DNA of 64,000 bases from Calothrix sp. NIES-4105 (GCF_002368415.1 NZ_AP018290.1:4725614-4789613); one strand, 5' to 3'; shown: positions 1-9,240, counted from the stretch's first letter. Translations and numbers: made by a program. The notes: generated from the letters alone by a model not told the origin.

Positions 1-1
1 C

Positions 2-163
2 GTTGATTTTCTGACTAACTCTCAAAATCCTGATTTGCGCGAGCTTGTTGTCTCCGCGACACCTGCCGAAAAAGCCGAGATTTTAAATATAATTGCGAAC
101 TGGGTTGTATCTAGTAAAGATGAACCCCTCGGAAACAAAGTTGAATTAGAATTAGCTTCTTAG
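2..163 (+). CDS. 3' end of an unidentified protein (partial)
   Basis: An open frame enters from the left edge and ends at a TAG stop at 161-163, giving the last 53 residues of a protein. The tail is hydrophilic, predicted mostly helical (…AEKAEILNIIANWVV…), and ends ELELAS. I do not recognise the family from this tail. It converges on the histidine kinase gene, whose stop lies about 50 bp further right. The beginning and any domains lie outside the window. Confidence 0.6.
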   Translation, partial: VDFLTNSQNPDLRELVVSATPAEKAEILNIIANWVVSSKDEPLGNKVELELAS

Positions 164-212
164 TGTTGCATGTTATTGATTGACTTTTTGTGCTGACTAC
201 GAGTTTTCAATA

Positions 213-2087
213 TTAATTTTGATGAATTGGTAATTGAACTGTGAACGTGGCGCCTTTATTTTCACCAACGCTAGCTGCTGCTACGGTTCCTCCATGTAAT
301 TCGACTATTTGGCGAACAATTGCTAGTCCCAAACCTAATCCACCGTATGTACGTGTGATGCTGCTATCTGCTTGACGAAAGCGCTCAAATACATAAGGCA
401 AAAACTCTGGGTTTATGCCTTTACCTGTATCTGTAACGGTGATTTGAGCATAATTAGATGTGGTGGCGCCCAAAGTTATCTGTGATAGTGTGATGCTGAC
501 ATTTCCACCATTTGGTGTAAACTTAATTGCGTTTGTGAGTAAGTTACATAAAACCTGTTGTAATCGATTTATATCCCCCATCACTAAACAGCGAGTTGTT
601 TGTACGAATTGTAAATTTATGGATTTCGCATTTGCCGCAAGTTGCACTGTGTCTATTGCTGCTTGGATAATTGATTCTAAGTTCACTACTACTGCATTGA
701 GGGTAAATTTACCTCGTAATATTCTGGAGACATCAAGTAAATCGTCTATAAGTTGATTTAATAGCTTAGTGTTACGTTCAATGGTTTCTAACGCGCGCTC
801 GTTTTTAGCTTCATCGAGTTTACGTGAACGCAATATTTTAGTCCAACCCAAAATAGGGTTAAGGGGAGTTCGCAGTTCATGGGAAAGTACAGCTAAAAAT
901 TCGTCCTTGATGCGGTTTGCTGACTCTGCTTCGTTACGAGCAATTTGTTCGCGTTCTAATAATTCGTCTTTTTCTTGATTTGATTTTTGTAACTGGATAT
1001 TCGCTTGCTCTAATTGTTGACTAAGTTGAGCTTTGACTTGATATTCTGCCGCGCGCACCCGTTCGACAGCAAGCATTGTTTGCATCGTAGCTTGTTCGGT
1101 AATTGCAGAACCAATTAATAAGCTGACTCCACACTGCACGAATAAACTGAGTTTGTGAACTTGTACGATTTCTAAATTAAACGGTACGAGTGAAGTATCC
1201 GCATTGGGAAAATTTATAATATAAGCCACAACCGTTGCAAATACACAAAAGCTTGCTGTAAGTGTACCACCAATAATTTGAAAGCGAGTTGCAGCCCAAA
1301 TAATTGGGATAAAGTTCAAAAAGGAGTAGTTCTGAGACAACATGCTGGATGTATCAGCTTTTTGTACGGTTGTTATAGCTGTAAATATACAGAGAATTAA
1401 AATAATGATTGCTTCCAACCAATTTGTAATAATAATTTGTAACGCGGCTTGTTTAGAACTAGTACTATTATCAGTCGGCGCCGTTAGTTGTACGGAGGGT
1501 TGGGAAGATTGTTGACTTCTGAACCCAATATAGCCACCCATTGTTAAAAATGGCGTAAACAGTAGCAAAAGTAAAGGTGTGATAGCCATAACTCCAACAG
1601 CATTTCCTAACCACCACCGCAAAATATTTTCACTCAAGGAAAGCCACGGCATTTTACCGACAGTTGAAAGCACCAAACAACCAACCGATGCAGAAGCTCC
1701 ACAACCTAGTATTGGTGCGCTGATAATAAAAGTTACTGCATCTGTTAAGCGTTTAAAATCAAGTTTACTACGCCAAAAATAACGAAATAGCAGTAAAGCT
1801 ACTAAAGGTTCTGTAATATCCGTCAAACTTGCGAGTCTATACCAGCCATCATTACCCCATAGATGTGACATTGAGAAGGAAGCTATCCATGTCAAGATAA
1901 CTCCTATCCAACCAAACCATAAGCTCAGTGCTACTGCAACCCCAGACGGCGGAAACCATAAAGAAATTGCTGGACTAACTCTAAAAATCAATGCAACGTA
2001 ATGTGCTATCACAAGTGCTGCCAACCCTAACACAATTGGCACCCATCTATTTAAATTCATTCGGCTACTCAAGTTCAAATCAGGCAA
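213..2087 (-). CDS. MASE1-domain membrane sensor histidine kinase
   Basis: This is a 624-residue integral-membrane histidine kinase. Residues about 10-330 form a multi-helix hydrophobic MASE1-type sensor region (early motif SLWFPPSGVAVAL). A coiled coil with many Glu/Gln follows at about 335-395. The HisKA domain holds the phospho-acceptor His in LSHELRTPLNPILGW, near residue 400. The HATPase domain has the N box (LLTNAIKFTPNGG), the G1 box (DTGKGI) and the G2 box (GLGLGLAIVRQ). The protein ends right after the ATPase, with no receiver, so it should signal to a separate response regulator. No partner gene is adjacent. MASE1 ligands are largely unknown, so the stimulus cannot be inferred. Confidence 0.93.
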   Translation of the reverse strand: MPDLNLSSRMNLNRWVPIVLGLAALVIAHYVALIFRVSPAISLWFPPSGVAVALSLWFGWIGVILTWIASFSMSHLWGNDGWYRLASLTDITEPLVALLLFRYFWRSKLDFKRLTDAVTFIISAPILGCGASASVGCLVLSTVGKMPWLSLSENILRWWLGNAVGVMAITPLLLLLFTPFLTMGGYIGFRSQQSSQPSVQLTAPTDNSTSSKQAALQIIITNWLEAIIILILCIFTAITTVQKADTSSMLSQNYSFLNFIPIIWAATRFQIIGGTLTASFCVFATVVAYIINFPNADTSLVPFNLEIVQVHKLSLFVQCGVSLLIGSAITEQATMQTMLAVERVRAAEYQVKAQLSQQLEQANIQLQKSNQEKDELLEREQIARNEAESANRIKDEFLAVLSHELRTPLNPILGWTKILRSRKLDEAKNERALETIERNTKLLNQLIDDLLDVSRILRGKFTLNAVVVNLESIIQAAIDTVQLAANAKSINLQFVQTTRCLVMGDINRLQQVLCNLLTNAIKFTPNGGNVSITLSQITLGATTSNYAQITVTDTGKGINPEFLPYVFERFRQADSSITRTYGGLGLGLAIVRQIVELHGGTVAAASVGENKGATFTVQLPIHQN

Positions 2088-2590
2088 TTTATGTCTTTGT
2101 ATAGAGGTAATATTATAGCTGTTTAATTATCACTGGACAAAGCTTAAGAGCGCATCTATCTGATGACGTACAGGCAATTCAAGCTTTTTAAAAAACATTA
2201 TTTTTTTGTCTTTACTAATACAATTTAAATTAATAAATTTTGAGATTTGTACCTGATTTGTAATAAACTATAAATAATATATATAAAAATTATAATTTTT
2301 TTATATAATTGGCTCTATATGAGATTAAATCTAGACTAAGGACGTTTAATATCGAGAATTCTTCAACCTAAAGACGCAATCAATACATAAGTACCAAATT
2401 TAAGTCTTTAGATTATTGTGTGAGATATCTTAAGTAATACATATATCTGCGATACTCATAATTAAATTCAGTCGTAGGATAGGGTATATTTACGATAAAA
2501 AAATATAAATTAGTAGTTAAGAAATACAAATGACCGCGACAAAAAATAAAGTCTATTATTCGATTTCATTTAACCCCAAGGAGACTCATT
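2088..2590. other. AT-rich intergenic region upstream of nblA
   Basis: About 500 bp without a gene separate the divergently read MASE1 kinase and nblA. The stretch around 2170-2320 is very AT-rich with long A and T runs. An AAGGAG ribosome-binding site lies at 2578-2583, just before the nblA start. I searched by eye for a perfect NtcA site (GTA-N8-TAC) and found none; the nearest is GTA-N8-TAT at about 2474-2487. The length suggests a long regulated leader for nblA, but I cannot place a promoter. Confidence 0.5.
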
Positions 2591-2767
2591 ATGGATAATA
2601 CTATGTTTGAACTTAGTTTAGAGCAACAATTCCAAATGCGTATAATGCAAGAATCTGCTCAAGATTTAAGTCGTGACCAAATGATGGATATGTTGATGCA
2701 AACGTCACGGATGCTAATGGTAAAGGACAATATTATTCGGAATTTGGTCAAGAATGGAAGTTTGTAA
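2591..2767 (+). CDS. nblA: NblA phycobilisome degradation adaptor
   Basis: A 58-residue protein with the NblA signature near its N-terminus (FELSLEQQFQMR), followed by the helical segment SRDQMMDMLMQTSRMLMVKDN. NblA binds phycobiliproteins and recruits Clp protease when nitrogen or other nutrients are scarce, so that antenna proteins are degraded. Length (about 60 residues) and a single helical-hairpin layout fit the family. A clear AAGGAG site sits 7 bases before the ATG. The last part (DNIIRNLVKNGSL) differs from the usual tail, which in well-known NblAs has a Tyr-Lys-His-containing helix and a Trp near the end, so phycobiliprotein-binding specificity could differ. It stands alone between a long AT-rich leader and a strong terminator. 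Confidence 0.88.
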   Translation: MDNTMFELSLEQQFQMRIMQESAQDLSRDQMMDMLMQTSRMLMVKDNIIRNLVKNGSL

Positions 2768-2774
2768 GGTTGAC

Positions 2775-2817
2775 GTGGAGAGTTGAGTAAAAGTTTACTT
2801 CTCTCCACTTTTCTTTT
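2775..2817 (+). terminator. Rho-independent terminator of nblA
   Basis: GTGGAGAG at 2775-2782 pairs perfectly with CTCTCCAC at 2801-2808. An inner AGTAAA/TTTACT stem extends the hairpin, and TTTTCTTTTT follows. It starts 7 bp after the nblA stop. Confidence 0.85.
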
Positions 2818-2828
2818 TATAACCTTGC

Positions 2829-4898
2829 TTAAATGACTTCGGGTTTTTGTACGCTTGCTGTTGTTGCAGCGCGCAGAACTGTTTGCTGTTTGGATGGTGG
2901 TTTTCCGGTATGAAGAGCATAGTTAATAGTTAGCAGTCGTAACCATAAACCTGGGTTACTTTCTAACCAAGTTTTATTTTTGGCAAGAAAGTTAGGAAAC
3001 CAACTTCCCAGTAATGCGCCAACTATTGCATGACGAGTAAAGTTAATATAGTTTCCTAGCCAACGGAATAAATCTTTGGCGCCTGCTAATTCCCATATCC
3101 ACGGTAGTAAAGCAGGGTTCTTTCTTGCTGCCCTAAGTGCTAATCCATTAAATGTCAGCCAGTCAAATCTATCTTTGATAAAATTTTCAGCGACTTCTTC
3201 GGATGAATCGGCTAATAACCCAAAGAAGTTATTTAACATTGAGTTGATGCGTTCAGGAGGTAAAAACTTTCCTGTTGGTACCATCATCCCTTTAGAAAAC
3301 ATCCATGTTACCGCAATATTACTTTGAAACGCGCGTATTCTGTTTAAATGTTGTGCGCTTAGTAAATCGTGCTTTAAAGCACAGTCCAGAAGTTTGGTAA
3401 GACGCTCTAAATTGCGAACTAGCGAACCAAAACCTGTAAATACTAATGGTGATTGTAACGACGCTGCATCTCCAATTGCCACTAGTCTATCAAATGCAAC
3501 GGTGCGCGAATTTGAATTAGTGCTGAAATGTCCAGGAATATACCCAAATGTTGGCTTTTTCCACTCTAGCTTTTCAATGTCACAGCGTTTATATTCTGGC
3601 AATATTGTAAAAAAGTCCTCGTACATTTCTAATAGCGAACCAGGATTTTCAGCATTTACTTGGTGGTAGTGAAATAAATAAATCGTTAACTCATCATTTT
3701 CGCCTGGGAATAATTCCCATATCAACTGCCTACCCCGTGATATATCACCGTGACTGTATAGAACATCACCATAATCTGAATCCCATACTCCGGGTGGAAA
3801 TCCGCTGACTACTGCTCCAACTGTTGGGCAAACGCTGTCAAATGCCCGACTTCCATTTAATTGCCAAGCTATTGGTGAAGCTGTGCCCATTGCATCTACC
3901 AATAACCGCGCGCTGACTTGTTTCTCTGTATTATGTGTTAAATTTTTAACTGTTACATTTACTTGAGACTTATCTATATCGGCACGAATAAACTCTGTCT
4001 CATCCCAAATTTGACCACCTGCTGCTTTCAATTTTTCTCCGCACAATTGTAGCCATTTATCTGATTTTAAGGAAACATTTAATACTTTGGGTGTATGTAA
4101 TACAGGCGCCTTTAGTTTTTTGGGATTATTACCATCAAAGAATTTGTTGAACCCATCTTTATACTCACGTGCGATTACTGACTCAATTTCATTTGAAGTC
4201 ACTAAACCCAAGTTTATTAGGTTTTGAATTTCATCTCGCGAAATATTCCATTCCCGGTTCATTCGACCAAAAGGTAAACGTTCGATTAGTAACACTTTAT
4301 ACCCTAGTCTAGCCATTATTGCTGCGTGAATAACGCCGAGGGCGCCGCCAATGTAAATAAGGTCATATTCTGGATTATCCGCTTTTGTATCGTGGGTAAA
4401 TATTACTTGTCTCGGTTGAACAGGGTTTCTTACACCTTCACGCCAGCGTTGCTCCCACCAATACGCACGTTTAAGGTCATATTCACCGTTGGGCATTTCT
4501 TGGAAGTATTTGACGGTTTTCGGGTAATACTCGGACAAAGCTTCAAATATAGTTTGCTTGGATAAATCAATTGCTGGTGGTTCAGGGTATTGGTTGGGGA
4601 AGCGTTTGCGAATAAGAGTTTGGAGACGTTTGAGAATTTTTGCTTCGTGATTGAATGTTTTATCTCCCCAGCGAAAAACTTTTAAATAGGTAGTTCGCTG
4701 CACTGACCACACAAATATCGAAAGTTCCTGAAGTTTGTCCGGAATAGTCTCATCTTGTGCTGTAGAAGCTACTCTCAAACGAATTCCGTCAGGAGTTCTT
4801 GATATAGCGCAAATTTCTACTGTAAATTCCGTTTGCAGCCAGTCTCGAACTGAGGCTGTGTCAGGGGTTGGGATTTCTAAATAAAGCAACTGTTTCAT
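2829..4898 (-). CDS. FAD-dependent lycopene cyclase family protein (CruA/CruP type)
   Basis: A 689-residue flavoprotein. After an N-terminal extension of about 180 residues comes a dinucleotide-binding segment (DLIYIGGALGVIHAAIMARLG, then LLIERLPFG). Next is the motif NREWNISRDEI, typical of the CruA/CruP lycopene cyclases of cyanobacteria and green sulfur bacteria. A further FAD-contacting motif follows near VAIGDAASLQSPL, and FGYIPGHFS resembles the conserved cyclase region. CruA-type enzymes cyclise lycopene in carotenoid synthesis; CruP paralogues have a weaker, possibly protective role. I cannot separate the two by eye, so I give no symbol. It is a single-gene unit, and its stop lies close to the nblA terminator on the opposite strand. 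Confidence 0.8.
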   Translation of the reverse strand: MKQLLYLEIPTPDTASVRDWLQTEFTVEICAISRTPDGIRLRVASTAQDETIPDKLQELSIFVWSVQRTTYLKVFRWGDKTFNHEAKILKRLQTLIRKRFPNQYPEPPAIDLSKQTIFEALSEYYPKTVKYFQEMPNGEYDLKRAYWWEQRWREGVRNPVQPRQVIFTHDTKADNPEYDLIYIGGALGVIHAAIMARLGYKVLLIERLPFGRMNREWNISRDEIQNLINLGLVTSNEIESVIAREYKDGFNKFFDGNNPKKLKAPVLHTPKVLNVSLKSDKWLQLCGEKLKAAGGQIWDETEFIRADIDKSQVNVTVKNLTHNTEKQVSARLLVDAMGTASPIAWQLNGSRAFDSVCPTVGAVVSGFPPGVWDSDYGDVLYSHGDISRGRQLIWELFPGENDELTIYLFHYHQVNAENPGSLLEMYEDFFTILPEYKRCDIEKLEWKKPTFGYIPGHFSTNSNSRTVAFDRLVAIGDAASLQSPLVFTGFGSLVRNLERLTKLLDCALKHDLLSAQHLNRIRAFQSNIAVTWMFSKGMMVPTGKFLPPERINSMLNNFFGLLADSSEEVAENFIKDRFDWLTFNGLALRAARKNPALLPWIWELAGAKDLFRWLGNYINFTRHAIVGALLGSWFPNFLAKNKTWLESNPGLWLRLLTINYALHTGKPPSKQQTVLRAATTASVQKPEVI

Positions 4899-5057
4899 TT
4901 TTTTGGCAATCTCTGAAAAATCTACTCATTAAGACAGATTTAACAAACCTGTAAAGTGCGGTAATATCCGCCCTATCGGTTAGATGAAAATTCAGTAAAG
5001 AAATTTTAAGAGTTTATCAAAAATTATCATCTATTAGTTCGCTCTGTACCTCACGCC

Positions 5058-5288
5058 ATGAATTATCCCATCCCAAACAGTCCAGAACAAATTTTTGACC
5101 TGCGGCAGGCGCCAGTTGATGAAGAATTGGTAGCCGCTGCTATCGCTGGTGTGATCAAAATCGTTCGCGCTCAGGGTCAATCTCTCGAAGAACTAACTGC
5201 ACAAGTGCTAGCTGATGACATGGTTCTTGACAAACAGCAGCGTCGCTGGTTGAGTCAAGTTGTAGCTCAAGCTTGGGACAGTTTGTAG
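5058..5288 (+). CDS. Small conserved-looking hypothetical protein
   Basis: A 76-residue soluble protein. It has an N-terminal extended part (PNSPEQIFDLRQAPVDEE), then helices rich in Ala, Gln and Leu (ELVAAAIAGVIKIVRAQGQSLEELTAQVLADD, shown in part). A C-terminal segment QQRRWLSQVVAQAW follows. Codon use and periodic hydrophobicity look like a genuine cyanobacterial gene, but I do not recognise a characterised family. It is transcribed away from the cyclase gene and converges with hisC. No motif for catalysis, metal binding or membranes is visible. Confidence 0.7.
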   Translation: MNYPIPNSPEQIFDLRQAPVDEELVAAAIAGVIKIVRAQGQSLEELTAQVLADDMVLDKQQRRWLSQVVAQAWDSL

Positions 5289-5437
5289 TATGTCATCAAC
5301 TTACAATCAAGATATAACTCAAAAGCGATAAGTAATTAATTTGTGGATTTGTTATAGCCCTGACATAAAGCCAATCATAATTTATGGTGTGAGAGTTAGA
5401 TTCAGGGTTTTGTCTAATGATTGGCAATTTAATCAGG

Positions 5438-6484
5438 TTATAGCAAGTCGGTCAGTTTGTCGATTAAAGTTTGATTTTGCTCGTCTGTACCTACGGTAAT
5501 GCGTAACTTATCATCAAGACCCGGTTGAAAGAAGTAACGTACTAGGATACCGCGCGATTTAAGTTTCTGGTAAACTGTTTCTGCTTGTTGTAGCGGTTGT
5601 ACCAGTAAGAAGTTAGCTTGCGAGTTCCAAACCTTAAATCCTAACTGTTTGAGACTTAACGCCAATTTGGTACGACTCGATTTTACCTTTTGAGCGCATT
5701 CCTGAATATAAACTTGGTCACGCATTGCAGCGGCGCCGACCATACAGGCGATAGCATCAATGTTATAGCTATCTTTGACTTTGAATAACGCCTCCAATAA
5801 TTTTGGGTTGGCAATACCAAACCCTAATCTTAATCCTGCTAGAGAGTAACCTTTAGATAGAGTTCGCAGCAAGATTATATTTTCAAACTCATTTAGGAGC
5901 GTCAAAGCGGATTCTTCTGCAAAGTCAACATAAGCTTCGTCTATAGCTAAAATTCCTGAAAGACGTCCAGCCAAAGAGCGTAAATCATCAATTGGAACCG
6001 CATGTCCATCAGGGCTATTAGGTGATGCAATTAATGTTACGGCGCCATTCTCAGCAACTAATTCTTCTAAAGGCAATTTAAAATCTTCGCCATAGGGAAT
6101 TTCCACCGCTTCGGCTGGCTGTATTGCCGAGAGAGTACGGTATAAAACATAAGTAGGCATTGGATATACAACTTTACGGGCGCCATCGCAACAAGCACGA
6201 ATAAGCACATTCAGAATTTCATCACTACCATTACCAACAATTATCCACTCGCGCGGAACACCCAGCGCATCACTAACAGCTTGTCGAAACTCGTTTGCAT
6301 AAGGGTCAGGATAACGTCGTAACAATTCGCTATCAACCCGCTGCAAAACAGACATTGCCTTAGAAGAAGGTGGATAAGGATTCTCATTAGTGTTTAATTT
6401 AATAATATTTGTACCTGGTAGTGGTTGTTCACCAGGTACATAAGGCGCCATCGCATCAACATTAGAACGAAAAAAAGAAACCAT
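5438..6484 (-). CDS. hisC: Histidinol-phosphate aminotransferase
   Basis: A 348-residue fold-type I PLP enzyme of normal family length. It converts imidazole-acetol phosphate and glutamate to histidinol phosphate in histidine synthesis. Visible features are NTNENPYPPS near the N-terminus, IIVGNGSDEILN (PLP phosphate binding), ASPNSPDGH and AIDEAYVDF (Asp contacting the pyridine nitrogen). The Schiff-base Lys is in LRTLSKGYSLAGLRLGFG, with a C-terminal Arg region LRITVGTDEQN. It lies 220 bp from cimA on the same strand, but a palindromic repeat between them argues for separate transcripts. HisC-like paralogues can act on aromatic keto acids. Confidence 0.92.
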   Translation of the reverse strand: MVSFFRSNVDAMAPYVPGEQPLPGTNIIKLNTNENPYPPSSKAMSVLQRVDSELLRRYPDPYANEFRQAVSDALGVPREWIIVGNGSDEILNVLIRACCDGARKVVYPMPTYVLYRTLSAIQPAEAVEIPYGEDFKLPLEELVAENGAVTLIASPNSPDGHAVPIDDLRSLAGRLSGILAIDEAYVDFAEESALTLLNEFENIILLRTLSKGYSLAGLRLGFGIANPKLLEALFKVKDSYNIDAIACMVGAAAMRDQVYIQECAQKVKSSRTKLALSLKQLGFKVWNSQANFLLVQPLQQAETVYQKLKSRGILVRYFFQPGLDDKLRITVGTDEQNQTLIDKLTDLL

Positions 6485-6493
6485 AATTATTGT

Positions 6494-6552
6494 GGGGGCG
6501 GGTTAACAAACATCCTAAAACGAAGTGAAACATCTCGTAAACCCGCCCCGTG
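6494..6552. repeat. GGGCGGGTT-type palindromic repeat
   Basis: GGGGGCGGGTTAAC at the left end is complementary to GTAAACCCGCCCC at the right end, with about 35 bp between. This belongs to the dispersed inverted-repeat family also seen at 8357, 23751 and 31455. It lies just upstream of hisC. Confidence 0.75.
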
Positions 6553-6703
6553 CCCAGATATCAGGTTTACAAATATCCCAAATGAAATTAAAAACTACAA
6601 TTAATGAAAATTGACTTTTATATGATTTAATTTGCCACTACAGTAAGGTGGGCATTGCCCACCATACAAATGCACTATAGAAATGCACTATACAATGCAC
6701 AGG

Positions 6704-8314
6704 CTAGAAGCCTATGCTACAGAAGGCAGGCGCCCCAGCATTTAACAACAACCCATATTCCAACCCTTCAACAACAGCTTGATATGACGCATCTAAAATA
6801 TTTGCCGACACACCGACAGTAGTCCAACGCTGTTGTCCGTTACGTGACTCGACGAGCGCGCGTGTTTTGGCATCTGTACCCGCATTTGGGTTAAGAATTC
6901 TAACTTTGTAATCAGAGAGTTCAAATTCGCTGATGCGAGGATAGAAATTTATTAAGGCTTTGCGTAAAGCTGCATCTAATGCCGCGACTGGCCCATTTCC
7001 TTCTGCGGCTTGTAAAATATCTTTACCTTCAACAGCAACTTTAACTGTCGCAAGGGAATTATTTATTTCTTTCCCCCTTACTAAGTCACAATTAACCTGA
7101 AACCCTTTGACTTCAAAAAACTGTTGCCTTGTGCCTAATGCTTCACGCATCAGTAACTCAAAGCTAGCTTCTGCCCCTTCAAACTGATATCCTTCGCTTT
7201 CTAATGCTTTTAATTTTTCCAAAATTTCGCGCGTCGCAGGGTTTTGTTTATCTAGGTCAATACCAAACGTGCGCGCTTTCGCGATCACATTGCTAACTCC
7301 TGCGTGTTCGGAAATCACTATCCGGCGCCGAGAACCAACTTGTTCTGGTTGAATATGCTCGTATGTTAGAGGATTACGTTCTACAGCAGAAACATGTATC
7401 CCACCTTTATGAGCAAATGCCGAACGTCCCACAAAAGCTGCATGTTCGTCAGGTGCTAAATTTACAACTTCACTAACGAAACGACTCGTTTCTGCTAATC
7501 TTGTTAATTGGTTATCTTCTATACATTGATAACCTAATTTAATTTGTAAGTTAGGTATTAAAGAACACAAGTTAGCATTACCGCAGCGCTCTCCATAACC
7601 GTTAATGGTGCCTTGAACCATTGTGGCGCCTGCGATGACTCCAGCGAGGGCGTTGGCAACGGCAGTATCAGAATCGTTGTGTGTATGTATTCCGAGTTGG
7701 ACTGCTCCTAAATGACTGGTAACTTCGGCTACAATTTGGCTGATTTCGTGGGGCAAAGTACCACCGTTAGTGTCGCATAGCACTATCCACTCGGCGCCTG
7801 CGGAAACTGCTGTGGTTAAAGTTTGTAGAGCATAATCAGGATTATTTTTGTAGCCATCGAACCAATGTTCGGCATCGTAAATAACGCAGCGTCCCTGCGC
7901 TCGAAGATACTCGATACTATCGCGAATCATCGCCAGATTTTCTGATAAAGTAGTTTTAATGCCTTCAATAACGTGTAAATCCCAAGATTTGCCGAAAATT
8001 GTTACCCAGCGAGTGCCAGCAGCAAGGATTGCTTGTAACATTGGTTCCGTAGCAGCGGTTGTGTTGGGACGACGAGTTGAGCAAAAAGCTGTAACTTGTG
8101 CGTTTTTGAGCGGTTCCGATTGTAATTGCCAAAAAAATTGCACATCTTTTGGATTCGCTCCAGGCCAACCTCCTTCGATAAATGGAACACCAAGTTCATC
8201 CAACGCACGGGCAATGCGTAATTTGTCTTCTATCGATACCGATAAACCTTCGCGTTGAGTGCCATCTCGGAGCGTGGTGTCGTAAAGCCAGATTTGAGGT
8301 GAGGATTTGGTCAT
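6704..8314 (-). CDS. cimA: Citramalate synthase / LeuA-like
   Basis: A 536-residue member of the alpha-isopropylmalate synthase superfamily. The N-terminal TIM barrel begins LYDTTLRDGTQREGLSVS, with a catalytic Arg-Asp pair. It contains the metal-binding IHTHNDSDTAVANAL and the glycine-rich region NGYGERCGNANL. A LeuA-type dimer/regulatory domain occupies about 390-520. The length and the DGTQREG variant (rather than DGEQ) match the citramalate synthase group, which condenses pyruvate and acetyl-CoA as a route to isoleucine that bypasses threonine. Homocitrate synthase or LeuA activity is possible but less likely. A repeat lies directly upstream of the start. Confidence 0.88.
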   Translation of the reverse strand: MTKSSPQIWLYDTTLRDGTQREGLSVSIEDKLRIARALDELGVPFIEGGWPGANPKDVQFFWQLQSEPLKNAQVTAFCSTRRPNTTAATEPMLQAILAAGTRWVTIFGKSWDLHVIEGIKTTLSENLAMIRDSIEYLRAQGRCVIYDAEHWFDGYKNNPDYALQTLTTAVSAGAEWIVLCDTNGGTLPHEISQIVAEVTSHLGAVQLGIHTHNDSDTAVANALAGVIAGATMVQGTINGYGERCGNANLCSLIPNLQIKLGYQCIEDNQLTRLAETSRFVSEVVNLAPDEHAAFVGRSAFAHKGGIHVSAVERNPLTYEHIQPEQVGSRRRIVISEHAGVSNVIAKARTFGIDLDKQNPATREILEKLKALESEGYQFEGAEASFELLMREALGTRQQFFEVKGFQVNCDLVRGKEINNSLATVKVAVEGKDILQAAEGNGPVAALDAALRKALINFYPRISEFELSDYKVRILNPNAGTDAKTRALVESRNGQQRWTTVGVSANILDASYQAVVEGLEYGLLLNAGAPAFCSIGF

Positions 8315-8356
8315 AACGTTATAAAGGAACAGGAGTCAGGGGAAAAGGAGTCGCGT

Positions 8357-8416
8357 CGGGGCGGGTTTACCTATATCCTGGTAAATAATGGAAAATTAGG
8401 TGAACCCGCCCGTACA
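8357..8416. repeat. GGGCGGGTT-type palindromic repeat
   Basis: CGGGGCGGGTTTACC opens the unit and GGTGAACCCGCCCGTACA closes it; the ends are inverted copies. It lies between the divergent cimA and ferredoxin genes, so it sits in their shared promoter region. Confidence 0.8.
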
Positions 8417-8442
8417 GGAGTTAGGAGAGTCAGGAGAGTGAA

Positions 8443-8787
8443 GTGGGAATGCCAAAGGTATTAGCTCAGGGTAAAACAATTGAGTGCGATATGGGAGCAA
8501 ACTTAAGAAAAGTTTTGCTCTCGAATGGTATTGACCTGTACAATGGCGGTTCTAATGTAATTAACTGTCGTGGAATTGGCAGTTGTGGTACTTGCGCTGT
8601 TGAAATTGAAGGTTTAGTCTCACAAGCGAACTGGCGCGACCAAGCTCGGCGCTCTTTACCTCCTCATTCACCAGAGAGAAATTTACGCAAGAAGTGCCAA
8701 ACCAAAGTTTTAGGTGACGTTAAAGTTACAAAGTATGACGGATTTTGGGGACATGGTTCTCAAATTGTCTGGAGTTCCCTGTTATAG
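8443..8787 (+). CDS. [2Fe-2S] ferredoxin-like protein
   Basis: A 114-residue plant-type ferredoxin fold. Cys42, Cys48 and Cys51 lie in INCRGIGSCGTCAVEIEG, and the fourth ligand is Cys85 in LRKKCQTKV. That gives the C-x5-C-x2-C-x33-C spacing of the family. The C-terminus is longer than in photosynthetic ferredoxin and basic/aromatic (KYDGFWGHG). The redox partner is unknown. The GTG at 8443 has AGGAG six bases upstream and is my preferred start; an ATG at 8449 is an in-frame alternative with a longer spacer. It is followed 53 bp later by a small membrane-anchored protein on the same strand. Confidence 0.85.
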   Translation: MGMPKVLAQGKTIECDMGANLRKVLLSNGIDLYNGGSNVINCRGIGSCGTCAVEIEGLVSQANWRDQARRSLPPHSPERNLRKKCQTKVLGDVKVTKYDGFWGHGSQIVWSSLL

Positions 8788-8840
8788 ATGGGAAGTTATA
8801 AGATGTACAGCTAGCAAATTTAATTAAGGGGAATATTAAT

Positions 8841-9173
8841 ATGGGAAGATGGACACCACTAGTTTTAATGGCAGGCGGTTTAGCGATATTGTTAGGTACT
8901 TTAATTGGTTCTTTGTATCCAATGGGTGGCCCTCAAACTGCTCAGGCGCCTCAAAACGCACCAAACAGAGCATCAAGCGTTTTGCCAGCAAATCTAAATG
9001 TTAACACCACTACAAGTGGTTCAGGCAATCGCGGCGCCGTAGCTCAGAACAACGCAGGTTCAAGCGACAATAATAATACAACTACAAACAACACCAACAT
9101 CGACCAAAACCAGTCTACAACTTCAGGTTCTAATTCAAACTCAGGAAACGCGCCAATTCGAGCTTTGTGGTAA
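8841..9173 (+). CDS. Small single-pass membrane protein with Asn/Thr/Ser-rich tail
   Basis: A 110-residue protein. Residues about 5-27 (PLVLMAGGLAILLGTLIGSL) form one hydrophobic helix. The remaining 80 residues are low-complexity, rich in Asn, Thr, Ser and Gly, and probably disordered. This suggests a membrane-tethered tail on the outer face of the membrane or a lipid-free anchor. AAGGGG lies a few bases before the ATG. It follows the ferredoxin and ends at a strong terminator, so the two may be co-transcribed. I do not recognise a named family. Confidence 0.7.
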   Translation: MGRWTPLVLMAGGLAILLGTLIGSLYPMGGPQTAQAPQNAPNRASSVLPANLNVNTTTSGSGNRGAVAQNNAGSSDNNNTTTNNTNIDQNQSTTSGSNSNSGNAPIRALW

Positions 9174-9207
9174 GGTAAACAAAAGGTAAACATTTATTAA
9201 AACACAG

Positions 9208-9240
9208 GCACAACAGTAGTTATATTGTTGTGCTTTTGTT
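9208..9240 (+). terminator. Rho-independent terminator
   Basis: GCACAACA at 9208-9215 pairs with TGTTGTGC at 9226-9233, followed by TTTTGTTTTA. It closes the ferredoxin/membrane-protein unit. Confidence 0.8.

Noticed and set aside
2088-2590. NtcA site upstream of nblA
   Set aside because: No perfect GTA-N8-TAC; the closest (GTA-N8-TAT at about 2474) has a mismatch and no well-placed -10 that I can defend.
5370-5425. GCCAATCAT…ATGATTGGC inverted repeat as a terminator between the 5058 gene and hisC
   Set aside because: The arms are 9 bp but about 38 bp apart, with no T run next to the stem; it may be chance.
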